IMG/VR virus record: IMGVR_UViG_3300048044_000169
Span: 1 to 42,204 of that record
Strand: one strand, 5' to 3'
Source: a virus
Length of the DNA stretch: 42,204 nucleotides
Position numbers and translations under genes: made by a program. The notes beneath the pieces are model-generated. The model had not been told where the DNA came from. It saw nothing but the letters and a program-made list of their open reading frames with translations, and searched no databases. Of the stretch, positions 16,460-24,552 are shown piece by piece. Within the stretch, counting starts at the first letter, position 1, and each line of letters starts with the position of its first letter.

Positions 16460-17019
16460 GCCGGTACCACGCAGGTGTATTTTTCAAGCAATTCCGTGTG
16501 GTCGATTGATAGGTCTACCTTACTAAAGCTTACTACCTCACCGCCTACAGATTTGCTATCCTGGCCCATGCGGTCACGACGCAAGTACTTATTCATAACA
16601 AGTTCAATGCAGACTTGTTCAAGATCGAGCGGAATTATCGCATAGCCTGCGGTATAACTCACACTGACATTGCCGAATCCAAGCGGAAAACAATATTCTT
16701 GTAGATAAAGCATATTATTGTCATTCCAATACCCCGGCCGCACTCCTGGTTGCGGACTAGGCGGAATTGTCCTGCCATGTATGGTCAGTGCCGATACTGC
16801 AGTCACTGGATACTGACGCATGAACATCCTATTTGAGCCGTTACCGTTGAGCAGATCAGTATATTCCGCCTGGACAATGTCCCGCTTCAGGAATGAAACG
16901 ATAAACGCGCTCCCCGCCGAGATCATTCTCGACAAGAGCGCGTCATCATTCGTATTCGCTGTGGGTATCGGTAGATACTGTTTGAGATTGGTTAATGTGG
17001 TGAAATCACCAGCAGCCAT
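16453..17019 (-). CDS. Head-tail connector (HK97 gp6-like)
   Basis: 188-residue connector/adaptor expected to bind under the portal. Family features are an early helix pair (TNLKQYLPI, DDALLSRMISAGSAFIVSFL), the RQYPVTAVSALTIHG strand and a later VSVSYTAGYA with LEQVCIELV helix. It starts at ATG after CAAGGGGGAAT. Confidence 0.8.
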   Translation of the reverse strand: MAAGDFTTLTNLKQYLPIPTANTNDDALLSRMISAGSAFIVSFLKRDIVQAEYTDLLNGNGSNRMFMRQYPVTAVSALTIHGRTIPPSPQPGVRPGYWNDNNMLYLQEYCFPLGFGNVSVSYTAGYAIIPLDLEQVCIELVMNKYLRRDRMGQDSKSVGGEVVSFSKVDLSIDHTELLEKYTCVVPAW

Positions 17020-17022
17020 GGA

Positions 17023-17271
17023 TTATTCCCCCTTGGCCTTTTTACCTTTGGCATCATCCGTTTCGGGCGGTGTTTCAGGTCCTTTCGGTGGATCTTCCTT
17101 AAGCACATCTTCTTTAGGCGGTTCCGGTATCGGTGCATCCGTAATAATAAAGCCATGGGGAAGCAGCAAATGATGCAACTCATTTGCCACCTCAACCACG
17201 CCATTTAAAATCTGATACTCTTTTCCTGCTACCGAGCAAGATTCACAACCTTTTGGAGCTTTTAAAAACAT
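17023..17271 (-). CDS. Small hypothetical protein with Pro/Glu/Lys tail
   Basis: 82-residue protein between capsid and connector genes. It starts MFLKAPKGCESCSVAGKEY, with two cysteines as CESC, and the last 30 residues are a low-complexity Pro/Glu/Asp/Lys tail. A GGAAGTGA ribosome site precedes the ATG. The function is unknown; a minor head protein is possible. Confidence 0.65.
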   Translation of the reverse strand: MFLKAPKGCESCSVAGKEYQILNGVVEVANELHHLLLPHGFIITDAPIPEPPKEDVLKEDPPKGPETPPETDDAKGKKAKGE

Positions 17272-17287
17272 GTTGTCACTTCCTTCC

Positions 17288-17353
17288 CTATCTCGGATGC
17301 TGCTTAATCCGTTTAATCCGTTTGGGTCGCAACTTCTTCGCCGATTTAGCCAT
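17288..17353 (-). CDS. Possible 21-residue basic peptide after the capsid gene
   Basis: An ATG overlapping the end of the capsid gene by 8 bases opens a 21-codon frame (MAKSAKKLRPKRIKRIK...) with eleven Lys or Arg. It fills most of the otherwise empty space before the next gene. There is no clear ribosome site, so only reinitiation could express it. It may be chance. Confidence 0.25.
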   Translation of the reverse strand: MAKSAKKLRPKRIKRIKQHPR

Positions 17354-18899
17354 TGGCGATATTCGTCCGCATGCCAAAACCGGGCAAGAAGTAAATCGGC
17401 ATTACTTGGCGCGAGTAGATACCATACTCATACTTTCTGGTACGCGGAGGCCAAGCGATTTGATAGTAATCACGGAGGTAACGAATCTCACAAATATTGG
17501 AGACGTTGGATTGGGGGTAAGGATTAGTTTTCTTACGATAAACGATCGTACCTGGCGGGATATTAGGATGCAGGCGCACTGGGATCAACTTGCCACCTTC
17601 AAGGCTAAATTTATTCAAATAAGCTCCAACGATTGCCCCGGCAGTAACAGTTACATCCTCGGGCTGTCCTTTCTGTGCATCAATGTTAAACCTGAATAAA
17701 GGAGTACCGCCAGCAGCAATAACTTTGTCCGTAATATTGACTAGTTCCTGAGAGCTTACACCGATTTCATCAATGCTAATCCGGTAGCTATCCCAAAAAG
17801 CTTTCAAGTCAGCGTTTATTTCCACGATGCCACCAGCACCGTCCGAAGTTAGCGGAGTACCTACACCTGCTGTACCAGTAGCCTGGTAATTAACTAAGGA
17901 GCCACTGTTAGGATAGTTGATTTGAGTCATAACCCCATCGAACAGCAATGCATTCGTAGACCAATCGGCGGTTTGGTCAAGACTAGAAGCTAACTGTGAT
18001 CCAGTGGCTACCGCTGTAATCAGACAGCTATTGATCGTAGTAATAGCTCCCAATTTTTCACTGCCAACTGCTCCCCAGAACCAGGCGTACGCAACCGCAT
18101 TTGCCACGTTGGCTACGGTCGCGCCGATAGAGCCAGTGCTTCCAGTAGTGGTAACAGTGGCATTCGTGGAGTTTGGTGCCGAACCGCCGCCATAGCAATC
18201 AACCGACGAATCTGCATTTGTCCTTGTGATCTTGCTGCGGACACCATTAGCGACAGATCCAGTCCTCCATCCATCATAACTTTGAGCTACGCAAATAACA
18301 GAGTAGGTAGCTGCTGGTAAAGTTCCGCCAGTCGTGCTCCCTGCTAGAACCGGGGTAGGCGTTTTTCCTAACGGAACCGAGGCATTGCCACCAACAATGG
18401 CATATTCTTCCCACTGCATCGTAGCTTGCAGTAAATTTCGAGATCCAAGAGCCTTAGCATCATCAAAGTTTTCGGCCGATTCATCTTCTTCATAGGTAAT
18501 GTTATTTTCAAGACCAATTGTCCCGTATGTCGCCATATATGGCTGAGTAGTAGTACTCATAACAGCATTGCGATTGCCTTCGCTTACGCCGATATCCGTA
18601 TTGGCCGTGTTAACACCAGTGACAGACAACCAGTGAGTTGCAGTGCCGCCCTTTCCTTTGACACGTGGAATTTCATTCCTCCAAGGTGTCAAGATTGGGT
18701 ACAGTAGTTTTGCTCCCGCTTGCAGATCGTAGTAGACCAAGCCTGAACCAGTAGTCAAGCCCTGGGTGGTAACCTTGCGAATTTCATCTTCGCGCCCGCG
18801 GGTATGGTGAAGCAATGTTTTAAATACTGCATGAGCGCGTTTCTCACGACCGCGAGTCATGCCATAAAGCCCGTTGTAATTTTCAATAGTAACGTTCAC
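17346..18899 (-). CDS. Major capsid protein with inserted beta domain
   Basis: 517-residue major head protein, placed by gene order directly after protease/scaffold and before connectors. It is much longer than a simple HK97-fold subunit (about 300-400). The N-terminal 160 residues and the C-terminal 200 (RIPVRLHP-like, IYFLPGFGMRTNIA end) look like capsid. The middle, about residues 170-310, is Thr/Gly/Ala-rich and contains LPAATYSVICVAQSYDGW, typical of an Ig or fibronectin-like insertion that could project from the shell. The GTG start follows AAGGAGG. A hairpin lies just upstream. Confidence 0.82.
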   Translation of the reverse strand: MNVTIENYNGLYGMTRGREKRAHAVFKTLLHHTRGREDEIRKVTTQGLTTGSGLVYYDLQAGAKLLYPILTPWRNEIPRVKGKGGTATHWLSVTGVNTANTDIGVSEGNRNAVMSTTTQPYMATYGTIGLENNITYEEDESAENFDDAKALGSRNLLQATMQWEEYAIVGGNASVPLGKTPTPVLAGSTTGGTLPAATYSVICVAQSYDGWRTGSVANGVRSKITRTNADSSVDCYGGGSAPNSTNATVTTTGSTGSIGATVANVANAVAYAWFWGAVGSEKLGAITTINSCLITAVATGSQLASSLDQTADWSTNALLFDGVMTQINYPNSGSLVNYQATGTAGVGTPLTSDGAGGIVEINADLKAFWDSYRISIDEIGVSSQELVNITDKVIAAGGTPLFRFNIDAQKGQPEDVTVTAGAIVGAYLNKFSLEGGKLIPVRLHPNIPPGTIVYRKKTNPYPQSNVSNICEIRYLRDYYQIAWPPRTRKYEYGIYSRQVMPIYFLPGFGMRTNIANG

Positions 18900-18927
18900 T
18901 TTGTATCCTCCTTATTATCTAAGAATG

Positions 18928-18951
18928 AAGAGCCCCCATTAGTAGGCTCTT
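18928..18951 (-). other. Hairpin between scaffold and capsid genes
   Basis: A 7-bp stem AAGAGCC/GGCTCTT (18945-18951 with 18928-18934) overlaps the end of the protease/scaffold gene and precedes the capsid ribosome site. No T tract follows, so RNA processing or mRNA stabilisation is more likely than termination. Confidence 0.4.
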
Positions 18952-19223
18952 AATCCAGGAACTGCATTTTGAATTTCATCCATCAAATCGTCAACTTTGG
19001 CGATAACATCATCAGTGTCAGTAACAATACCGCTGTCAACTTGTTTACTAATAACCACACTGCTTTTAGTTACAGGCGGCAAAGGCTGCGCTTCAACTTT
19101 AGCAAGGCGTTCTTCTAGTGGCTTTAACGCATCACCTACAGTTTTAGCGATAGTTTCACCCATGATCTTGGCAATGTTCGTGCTAACATCGCCAGTAATT
19201 TTATTGATTTCTACTTCGGTCAT
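18939..19223 (-). CDS. Nested in-frame scaffold protein (internal start)
   Basis: Inside the protease gene, GGAGGTGA (19231-19238) lies 7 bases before an in-frame ATG at 19223. This would give a separate 94-residue product (MTEVEINKITGDVSTNIAKI...) that is helical and acidic, as scaffolds are. The layout matches lambda C/Nu3, where the scaffold is read from the 3' end of the protease gene. The ribosome site is as strong as any in the operon. Expression is inferred. Confidence 0.65.
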   Translation of the reverse strand: MTEVEINKITGDVSTNIAKIMGETIAKTVGDALKPLEERLAKVEAQPLPPVTKSSVVISKQVDSGIVTDTDDVIAKVDDLMDEIQNAVPGLRAY

Positions 19224-20210
19224 TTCTTCTTCACCTCCGGTTTTTTGGATAGTAGCGGCAAGTTCGACTTTGGAAGTCATACTGCCGCATTTTTGACACT
19301 TGCATTCTGCACCAAGATCGACAGCATGATCATGGACAGTCTGGATTTTTGCTTGATCGCTTTTGTTGTTACGTTTTCCAGCTTTAGCGATATCGCCGGT
19401 GGGAGCTACAGCTGCCACAACATTGTCAGGATCAATATTGGGATCAACTCCAACGAGTTCAGCAGTCTCCTCGCCAACCATGGCGATTAGAATATCACCG
19501 CCCTCTTTTAGCCATGCCTTGAGCTTAACCGGTAATGTGCTGCCATCGCCTTCATATTCGGCTTCCCACTCGGTATCCTGCTGCAGATAGTTAATATCAG
19601 ATAACAGTCCAGCAAGAGTTTTCACACCATACATCCCTTTTTTAATCGGGATTCCATTTTTCAAAATTTGTTCACCCCCTTCTTGGACTGACTTGTGCTG
19701 CCTTGTCTCAGTCGTGCCGTCAATCTTCAATACATCATAAAAAATAGCCGACTTCACACAAGGCGAATCAGCCAGGGATAATTCATTAGGATTTAGTGTA
19801 TAGCGCATGCCACCAAGATTCGGGTCAGGAGTTTTCGCTCCTACTGTCTTTCCACCAAAGCTAAACCCGGTATAAACACCGTTAAGAACTTTCTGCCATT
19901 CGCCATCATCCACAACTTTGGCGCATACACTGACGGCTTTATCCTGATCATGAAAAGCAACAGGCTCATTTAGCTTTCCTGCACTAACTGGCCTATGCAT
20001 TGCCCGAAGGTTTCCGTAACTAATATCCTGACCGGCGGCCTTGGTTGTGTTAGCAAAACTGTCTGACCATGCTTTTATATATGGCTTGGATGCTTCATAA
20101 TCAAATATTTCATTTGTTTTATCAAGTTCCTCGCGGGATGCTACACCATACACAAGGCGCTGCTCTTCATCGACCTTACGAATTGGTATAAATATACTAA
20201 CCTTTCCCAT
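18939..20210 (-). CDS. XkdF-like prohead protease with C-terminal scaffold region
   Basis: 423-residue protein. The first 165 residues look like an XkdF/S78-type prohead serine protease: His72 in LRAMHRPVSAGKL and Ser117 in GVYTGFSFGG fit the catalytic His and Ser. Residues 184-265 form a second domain (KKGMYGVKTLAGLLSDINYL). A Cys cluster follows (ECKCQKCG, 302-309), then a helical, acidic C-terminus (330-423) typical of scaffolding. The ATG start follows AAGGAGG. At least one strong in-frame internal start exists at 19223. The protein would shape the procapsid and then be removed by cleavage. Confidence 0.8.
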   Translation of the reverse strand: MGKVSIFIPIRKVDEEQRLVYGVASREELDKTNEIFDYEASKPYIKAWSDSFANTTKAAGQDISYGNLRAMHRPVSAGKLNEPVAFHDQDKAVSVCAKVVDDGEWQKVLNGVYTGFSFGGKTVGAKTPDPNLGGMRYTLNPNELSLADSPCVKSAIFYDVLKIDGTTETRQHKSVQEGGEQILKNGIPIKKGMYGVKTLAGLLSDINYLQQDTEWEAEYEGDGSTLPVKLKAWLKEGGDILIAMVGEETAELVGVDPNIDPDNVVAAVAPTGDIAKAGKRNNKSDQAKIQTVHDHAVDLGAECKCQKCGSMTSKVELAATIQKTGGEEEMTEVEINKITGDVSTNIAKIMGETIAKTVGDALKPLEERLAKVEAQPLPPVTKSSVVISKQVDSGIVTDTDDVIAKVDDLMDEIQNAVPGLRAY

Positions 20211-20220
20211 GATAACCTCC

Positions 20221-20556
20221 TTAAATCGAATAGAACCCCTGAGCGTTTACAAGCAGATTCGCGCCCGTCGTACCCGCCTGTATGTTTATATTGGTATTAG
20301 GAGAGCCACGTAAAGGCGTTGTAAAGGATATTACTGCCGGTTGCGCCATGCTTGCGGGTGCATTTCCTTCCCATATAACACTTGATCCATCAAGGATTTG
20401 CACCAAAGTTGCAGTCGCATTCGTATTCTGATACTGTAGCCCCGTTAAATAATGCCGAAGGCCAAGAAGATTGTCACCGGCTGCTGTTTTCATTTGCGTT
20501 AATGCGGTAGTGGTTATCGGGGTACCATCAGTAGTATATTGCCACGAGTTGCTCAT
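20221..20556 (-). CDS. Small beta-rich phage protein, possible capsid accessory
   Basis: 111-residue protein with alternating strands (ATATLVQILDGSSVIWEGNAP, VISFTTPLRGSPNTNINIQA) and C-terminal VNAQGFYSI. Proteins with this pattern are common in phage head regions but have no assigned role that I know of. A decoration or fibre-like beta sandwich is plausible. It is coupled by ATGA to the upstream gene. Confidence 0.65.
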   Translation of the reverse strand: MSNSWQYTTDGTPITTTALTQMKTAAGDNLLGLRHYLTGLQYQNTNATATLVQILDGSSVIWEGNAPASMAQPAVISFTTPLRGSPNTNINIQAGTTGANLLVNAQGFYSI

Positions 20557-20981
20557 TTTCCATTATCCTCCTCCATCGCTAACTGCTCCTGATCAACTTT
20601 GTAACCGCAATCCGGCGAATATAAAAGCTCAGTAGCATTAGGTGGATGATCGTACCAAGGAAAATGGCTACACATTCTCGGCCTATTGTCATGGTCAGAG
20701 CAAAGATTTGTCGTCTCATTAAATTTGCGGCAACGAAAGAAAAATCTATCGGTATCTTTATCCATCCATTTTTCCAAGTGTGGATTAATTCGAAAAGCTT
20801 CTTTCTGACTTATTTGCACTAAGTTTTTATAACAAAATTCTAAGTCGCCGCCTTTTCCTTTCTCACGCCGTAAATCTTTAGTATAGTGGTTAATTATGTA
20901 TTCCTTGTCGAATTTCAGTGACAAAGCCTTGCAGCACATACCACACATCTTGCATTGTCCGGTTAATTTATGACCATTCAT
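20553..20981 (-). CDS. YkgJ-family cysteine-cluster protein in the head module
   Basis: 142-residue protein of the YkgJ Cys-cluster family (zinc or iron binding). The N-terminus carries CKMCGMCCKAL, and later cysteines occur in FFFRCRKF, TTNLCSDHDNRPRMCSHFPW and SPDCGYKV, the usual spacing for this family. It is coupled by ATGA to the MuF gene before it and to the next gene after it, so it is part of the head operon rather than a stray insertion. The role in phage heads is unknown. Confidence 0.8.
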   Translation of the reverse strand: MNGHKLTGQCKMCGMCCKALSLKFDKEYIINHYTKDLRREKGKGGDLEFCYKNLVQISQKEAFRINPHLEKWMDKDTDRFFFRCRKFNETTNLCSDHDNRPRMCSHFPWYDHPPNATELLYSPDCGYKVDQEQLAMEEDNGK

Positions 20982-21724
20982 TCTTCGTCCTCGCTTTCAT
21001 CGTCATCTTCTGCAACCATCGACACTGTATAGTCGCACAGACACCGCGGATGCCCAGGCGGAACAATATCGCCGCTAGGAAATTCCTCATCAAGATCAAT
21101 GGCACCGGCGTCCACATTATCGTCACATTCGTCGTCATCATCGTGAGTGTCGGCCAAGATCCATTCTTTTTTTAGTGGCAACCCTGATCGCTTATAGCCT
21201 AACAGCCTACCATTACAATCAGCAAAGGCGGTTTCGGTCCGTGCAATCAGCAATGATCGATTTTTGCTAAATGCTGCATTATCGGCAATCTCTTTCGCCA
21301 GCTTGTCGTTTGACCAACCTTCTTCCATTGCATCAGTGACAGCGCTTCTGAGATACGTTCTTGTACTATCAGTAATAGCCCACTCAGCATTAGGATTATC
21401 AACTAGTTCACCGGCAACATATTTCTTACCAACCATCTCAGCGGCTCTAAATTGCGACCAGGCGACAGCATCCTCATTAACCAGTTTGGTAATATCCACA
21501 TCGCTGATTTCAACTTGCGTTAAAGCTCTTGCACCGCTATATTGTGCTATCTGTTCCAATAGTGGCTGCATATCATCAAATAAAATAGCCCAACCGTCAA
21601 AGTTGAGCTTAGCTAGGATTTCGCTTACATCGGCAGTCGCGCCGATTTCTTGTATTGCCGCAATAATCTGTTGCGCTGTATCGAGTGAGAACTGAGCAAA
21701 TATTTCCTCGATGAGTTTTTGCAT
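20978..21724 (-). CDS. MuF-like minor head protein
   Basis: 248-residue protein of the phage Mu F-like minor head family. The diagnostic C-terminal half shows LIARTETAFADCNGRLLGYKRSG, the acidic D/E-rich patch, then PPGHPRCLCDYT. MuF proteins sit at the portal vertex and can be ejected with DNA. The ATG at 21724 has no clear ribosome site. The frame is open and coding-like back through 21778 (VFDPLPRDTTVLNNFQDD) without another usual start codon, which points to production as a portal fusion. Confidence 0.85.
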   Translation of the reverse strand: MQKLIEEIFAQFSLDTAQQIIAAIQEIGATADVSEILAKLNFDGWAILFDDMQPLLEQIAQYSGARALTQVEISDVDITKLVNEDAVAWSQFRAAEMVGKKYVAGELVDNPNAEWAITDSTRTYLRSAVTDAMEEGWSNDKLAKEIADNAAFSKNRSLLIARTETAFADCNGRLLGYKRSGLPLKKEWILADTHDDDDECDDNVDAGAIDLDEEFPSGDIVPPGHPRCLCDYTVSMVAEDDDESEDEE

Positions 21725-21741
21725 ATCATCTTGGAAATTGT

Positions 21742-23256
21742 TTAATACAGTTGTGTCTCTCGGCAGCGGATCAAAGACTTTTTTTTTTGAGTTTTGGTAA
21801 TTCGCTCTGCCATCAGATCAGCGAGTGCTTCTAAATCAATATTTTCAATCTTGGTAATTTTGTCAGTTGGCTTGGCTACCTGTGGTTGCGCTGCTGGTTT
21901 TTGTTGCCCAGGTGCTACAGGTTTACCATTCTCGTCCACTTCACCGCTTTGCATCATAGGCGGTGGAGCAGGATTCATTTTCTCTTGTTGCTCAGGTGTC
22001 AGAGGATCACGGCCCAAGTCTTCACGAATTTCGTCCGGATCCAACACTTTGCAGGTCACATATATCTGGTCAATCTGAGCTTTTTCAAGTGGTGAAACGG
22101 CTGATTCATCAACCCATTGGAATTCAATTTCAGTCCACCCGCAATACACCTGCAGGACTAAATCAAAAAATTCTTTCACATAGGCCATACGCGGCCCGTT
22201 ACCTTCGCGCTGTGCTGACTCCTGCAATGTTTCTGAGGTTGAACGATTCATTTGCTTAACAAATTGAGTTGCAGGCAATGACAGCACGGCCATAACTACG
22301 CGAGCAATCCATTCGTCAATTTCAGCTTTTAACTCTGGACTCTTAAGCTGCACGGGCTTAACGCCTGACGGAATCCATCTGCCTTTACGCTTTAGATTTT
22401 GATCACCCTCGAACATCGCATCCCAGTATGCCTGAAATTGTTGGATCTGATCTTTTCCCCAAGTTTCCGGCGCACAGAACGCGGTTTCCGGAATTGATCC
22501 ATCAGTGAAAAATCCTATGATATATAACTGCCTGCGTATGGCTATGTCAATGGTATCTATGATCTGCTCAACATATCCATAGCCGTACACATGATTGCTG
22601 CGAGGATTACGCGGCAAATATATCAGCTGCTCGGTCGTGAGATTGACAGCTGGCATGCCGTACAAGATTTGCTGATAGGCCGGATCCGGCGGCTGTGGTC
22701 TATCGCCATTAATATCAATCTTCGGCATGATCGTGGCACCATCAATAACCTTAAGCCTACATACCTCGCCACCACGATTCCTGATAACTTCGACAGCCGG
22801 TGCATCAAGTACCATCATATCTTCAAGTAGTTTACGAATTGATCTCTTCCATGACAGACCATTTGCAGGATCCGGATTCATTAATAATTTATATGCTTTT
22901 TCAATGTTTGCCTGATTTTTTGCTGTGGCATCCTTGATATCGACAGGCTTCATGTTCTGCCGCTTAATCGGCCCAACGCACCATTCTAATACCTCAATCT
23001 GATCTTTGCAGGTTTCAAGGCCAATTCTCAGGATATCGCAGTTGTCGGCCAGTGTCCGCAACGTATTAAAGTCTATGTCTTCATAGGCTCTAGGCCAAAC
23101 GTTAAGGTTGTATCCAGGCGGGTATTCCATAGTCCGCGGCTGTGTACCAGGTGGCGCTGTCGGATCGATCGGCTTAGACGGTGAAAACCAATCCATAGCC
23201 GTATCTTTTAGACTGTGATATGCGTTTGTTATTACTGCTGCAAACGGGTTAGACAT
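21742..23256 (-). CDS. Portal protein
   Basis: 504-residue portal protein, the dodecameric DNA channel at the capsid vertex. It follows the large terminase and has the expected helical wing and stem features (LRTLADNCDILRIGLETCKD, RQLYIIGFFTDGSIPETAFC, LPATQFVKQMNRSTSETLQE). The C-terminal 80 residues are Pro/Gln-rich. The last ten or so residues after a lysine triplet (SLIRCRETQLY) are probably not the natural end in every copy, because a canonical slippery sequence precedes them. The ATG follows AGGAGTCAGG. Confidence 0.92.
   Translation of the reverse strand: MSNPFAAVITNAYHSLKDTAMDWFSPSKPIDPTAPPGTQPRTMEYPPGYNLNVWPRAYEDIDFNTLRTLADNCDILRIGLETCKDQIEVLEWCVGPIKRQNMKPVDIKDATAKNQANIEKAYKLLMNPDPANGLSWKRSIRKLLEDMMVLDAPAVEVIRNRGGEVCRLKVIDGATIMPKIDINGDRPQPPDPAYQQILYGMPAVNLTTEQLIYLPRNPRSNHVYGYGYVEQIIDTIDIAIRRQLYIIGFFTDGSIPETAFCAPETWGKDQIQQFQAYWDAMFEGDQNLKRKGRWIPSGVKPVQLKSPELKAEIDEWIARVVMAVLSLPATQFVKQMNRSTSETLQESAQREGNGPRMAYVKEFFDLVLQVYCGWTEIEFQWVDESAVSPLEKAQIDQIYVTCKVLDPDEIREDLGRDPLTPEQQEKMNPAPPPMMQSGEVDENGKPVAPGQQKPAAQPQVAKPTDKITKIENIDLEALADLMAERITKTQKKKSLIRCRETQLY
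21778..21784 (-). other. Canonical -1 slippery heptamer A_AAA_AAG at the portal 3' end
   Basis: A run of ten A on the minus strand (complement of 21779-21788) is read in the portal frame as CAA AAA AAA AAG, which contains the heptamer A AAA AAG. A -1 shift joins the portal frame to the MuF frame without meeting a stop, giving a product of about 759 residues. Polymerase slippage on the same run could do the same. Confidence 0.65.
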
Positions 23257-24552
23257 TTACCTGACTCCTTTCTGCTGTGCGGCCTTTATCTTTTCAAGTT
23301 CTTCGTTAGCGAAGTCAAGCCATCCAGTATCACAGCGTCGATACGGTTCTATGCAATACCTTAAAGCCGCCATAGCATCGTCAAAAAATTCAACTGGTTC
23401 ATCAAGATACAAGCCTGTTTTAGAATCCTTTTTCCACTTCCATTGCTGCGCCTCTTTGATCGTGTTGACGCAACGCGGGTGAATGTGGATCTTATGTTGC
23501 TTCAAGTAGTCAATCTGAGCCTTGACGCTTCCAGGCTCTTTCTTTACCGGGTAAGCGCGATAGCCAGCCTTTGACCACATTTGTATCCTGTCAGGCTCGG
23601 CGGAATCGCAATACATCATCAGTTCTTTACTGAGCTTTTTTGATTCAGCCAATCTGATAATTTCGTTGGAATCCATTTCAAACACATAAATTTCATCGCA
23701 AACAAAAAGCTCACTGTCTTTAAAGCCGACATTGAGAATTGCATTCGCATGATTGAAGCCAAAATCCTGAGATATTACCATGGAATCAAACCGGATGAAA
23801 CTTGTGTCAAACTCATGCACGTAGTAGTTATGCAGAATTAAGCCACCAGTTTCGCCCCAATTTCCAAGTCCATATACAGTGTAGCCTTCCGGATCTCGCT
23901 CTTTACGCATCATCATGCGTCGGTGGTAAGCCTCATCGATAAAGCGGTTGTCCAGGTAGGTTGAGTGATGAGTCATTATGTCCGGGTGTTCTATATCAAA
24001 GTATTTGGCTTTGATATAGTGTGTAGCCGATACAGGGTTAAAGGTAAGCGTCATCTGATAATATAAGTTTGAATTGTCGAGTATACCACGGAGCCGGTCA
24101 TCAAGAATATCAATGTCAGCTTCAGTTAGCTCGGTCGCCTCTTCAATCCAGATCCAAACTAGCTTTCCATGGCTAAAGTTGATTGACTTGACTTTTTCAC
24201 GCTGGCGTTCATCATTCATGCCGCGAAATATTATTTCGTTGCCTGTAATCTTACAAGTCATCCGCAGTGGGCTTAAAGTGGTTTTCCAATACAGTTCAGC
24301 TTTATCACCACATATGCGATGTACGGCCGCTGTTAACTCGGCAAAAGTCGAATCCTTATTACTACCTTCGACTTTCCTTATCGCTAACAGATTCGCACCT
24401 TTGTATTTCGGGTCCATTAGCTTGATAATATAATCCTGAGCAATATCAACGCTCTTTCCAGAACCAGCCGATCCTTTAAGAACCCGGTACCGCTTTCGGC
24501 ATTTATTTACCGCTCGGAATATCGGATTAAATTTGACGACTACCTCAGCCAT
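23257..24552 (-). CDS. Terminase large subunit (PBSX/Terminase_3 type)
   Basis: 431-residue packaging motor. The ATPase has Walker A GSAGSGKS (27-34) and Walker B LVWIWIEEATEL. The nuclease domain shows acidic residues in ISQDFGFNHANA, MYCDSAEPDRI and EFFDDAMAALRY. I use the ATG at 24552 (MAEVVVKFNP), which overlaps the small terminase stop by 8 bases; a start at 24582 is possible but poorly placed. It cleaves concatemeric DNA and translocates it through the portal. Confidence 0.93.
   Translation of the reverse strand: MAEVVVKFNPIFRAVNKCRKRYRVLKGSAGSGKSVDIAQDYIIKLMDPKYKGANLLAIRKVEGSNKDSTFAELTAAVHRICGDKAELYWKTTLSPLRMTCKITGNEIIFRGMNDERQREKVKSINFSHGKLVWIWIEEATELTEADIDILDDRLRGILDNSNLYYQMTLTFNPVSATHYIKAKYFDIEHPDIMTHHSTYLDNRFIDEAYHRRMMMRKERDPEGYTVYGLGNWGETGGLILHNYYVHEFDTSFIRFDSMVISQDFGFNHANAILNVGFKDSELFVCDEIYVFEMDSNEIIRLAESKKLSKELMMYCDSAEPDRIQMWSKAGYRAYPVKKEPGSVKAQIDYLKQHKIHIHPRCVNTIKEAQQWKWKKDSKTGLYLDEPVEFFDDAMAALRYCIEPYRRCDTGWLDFANEELEKIKAAQQKGVR

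Noticed and set aside
17184-17699. Plus-strand frame of 171 codons across the capsid end
   Set aside because: Opposite to two well supported genes, no recognisable domain, no promoter or ribosome site.
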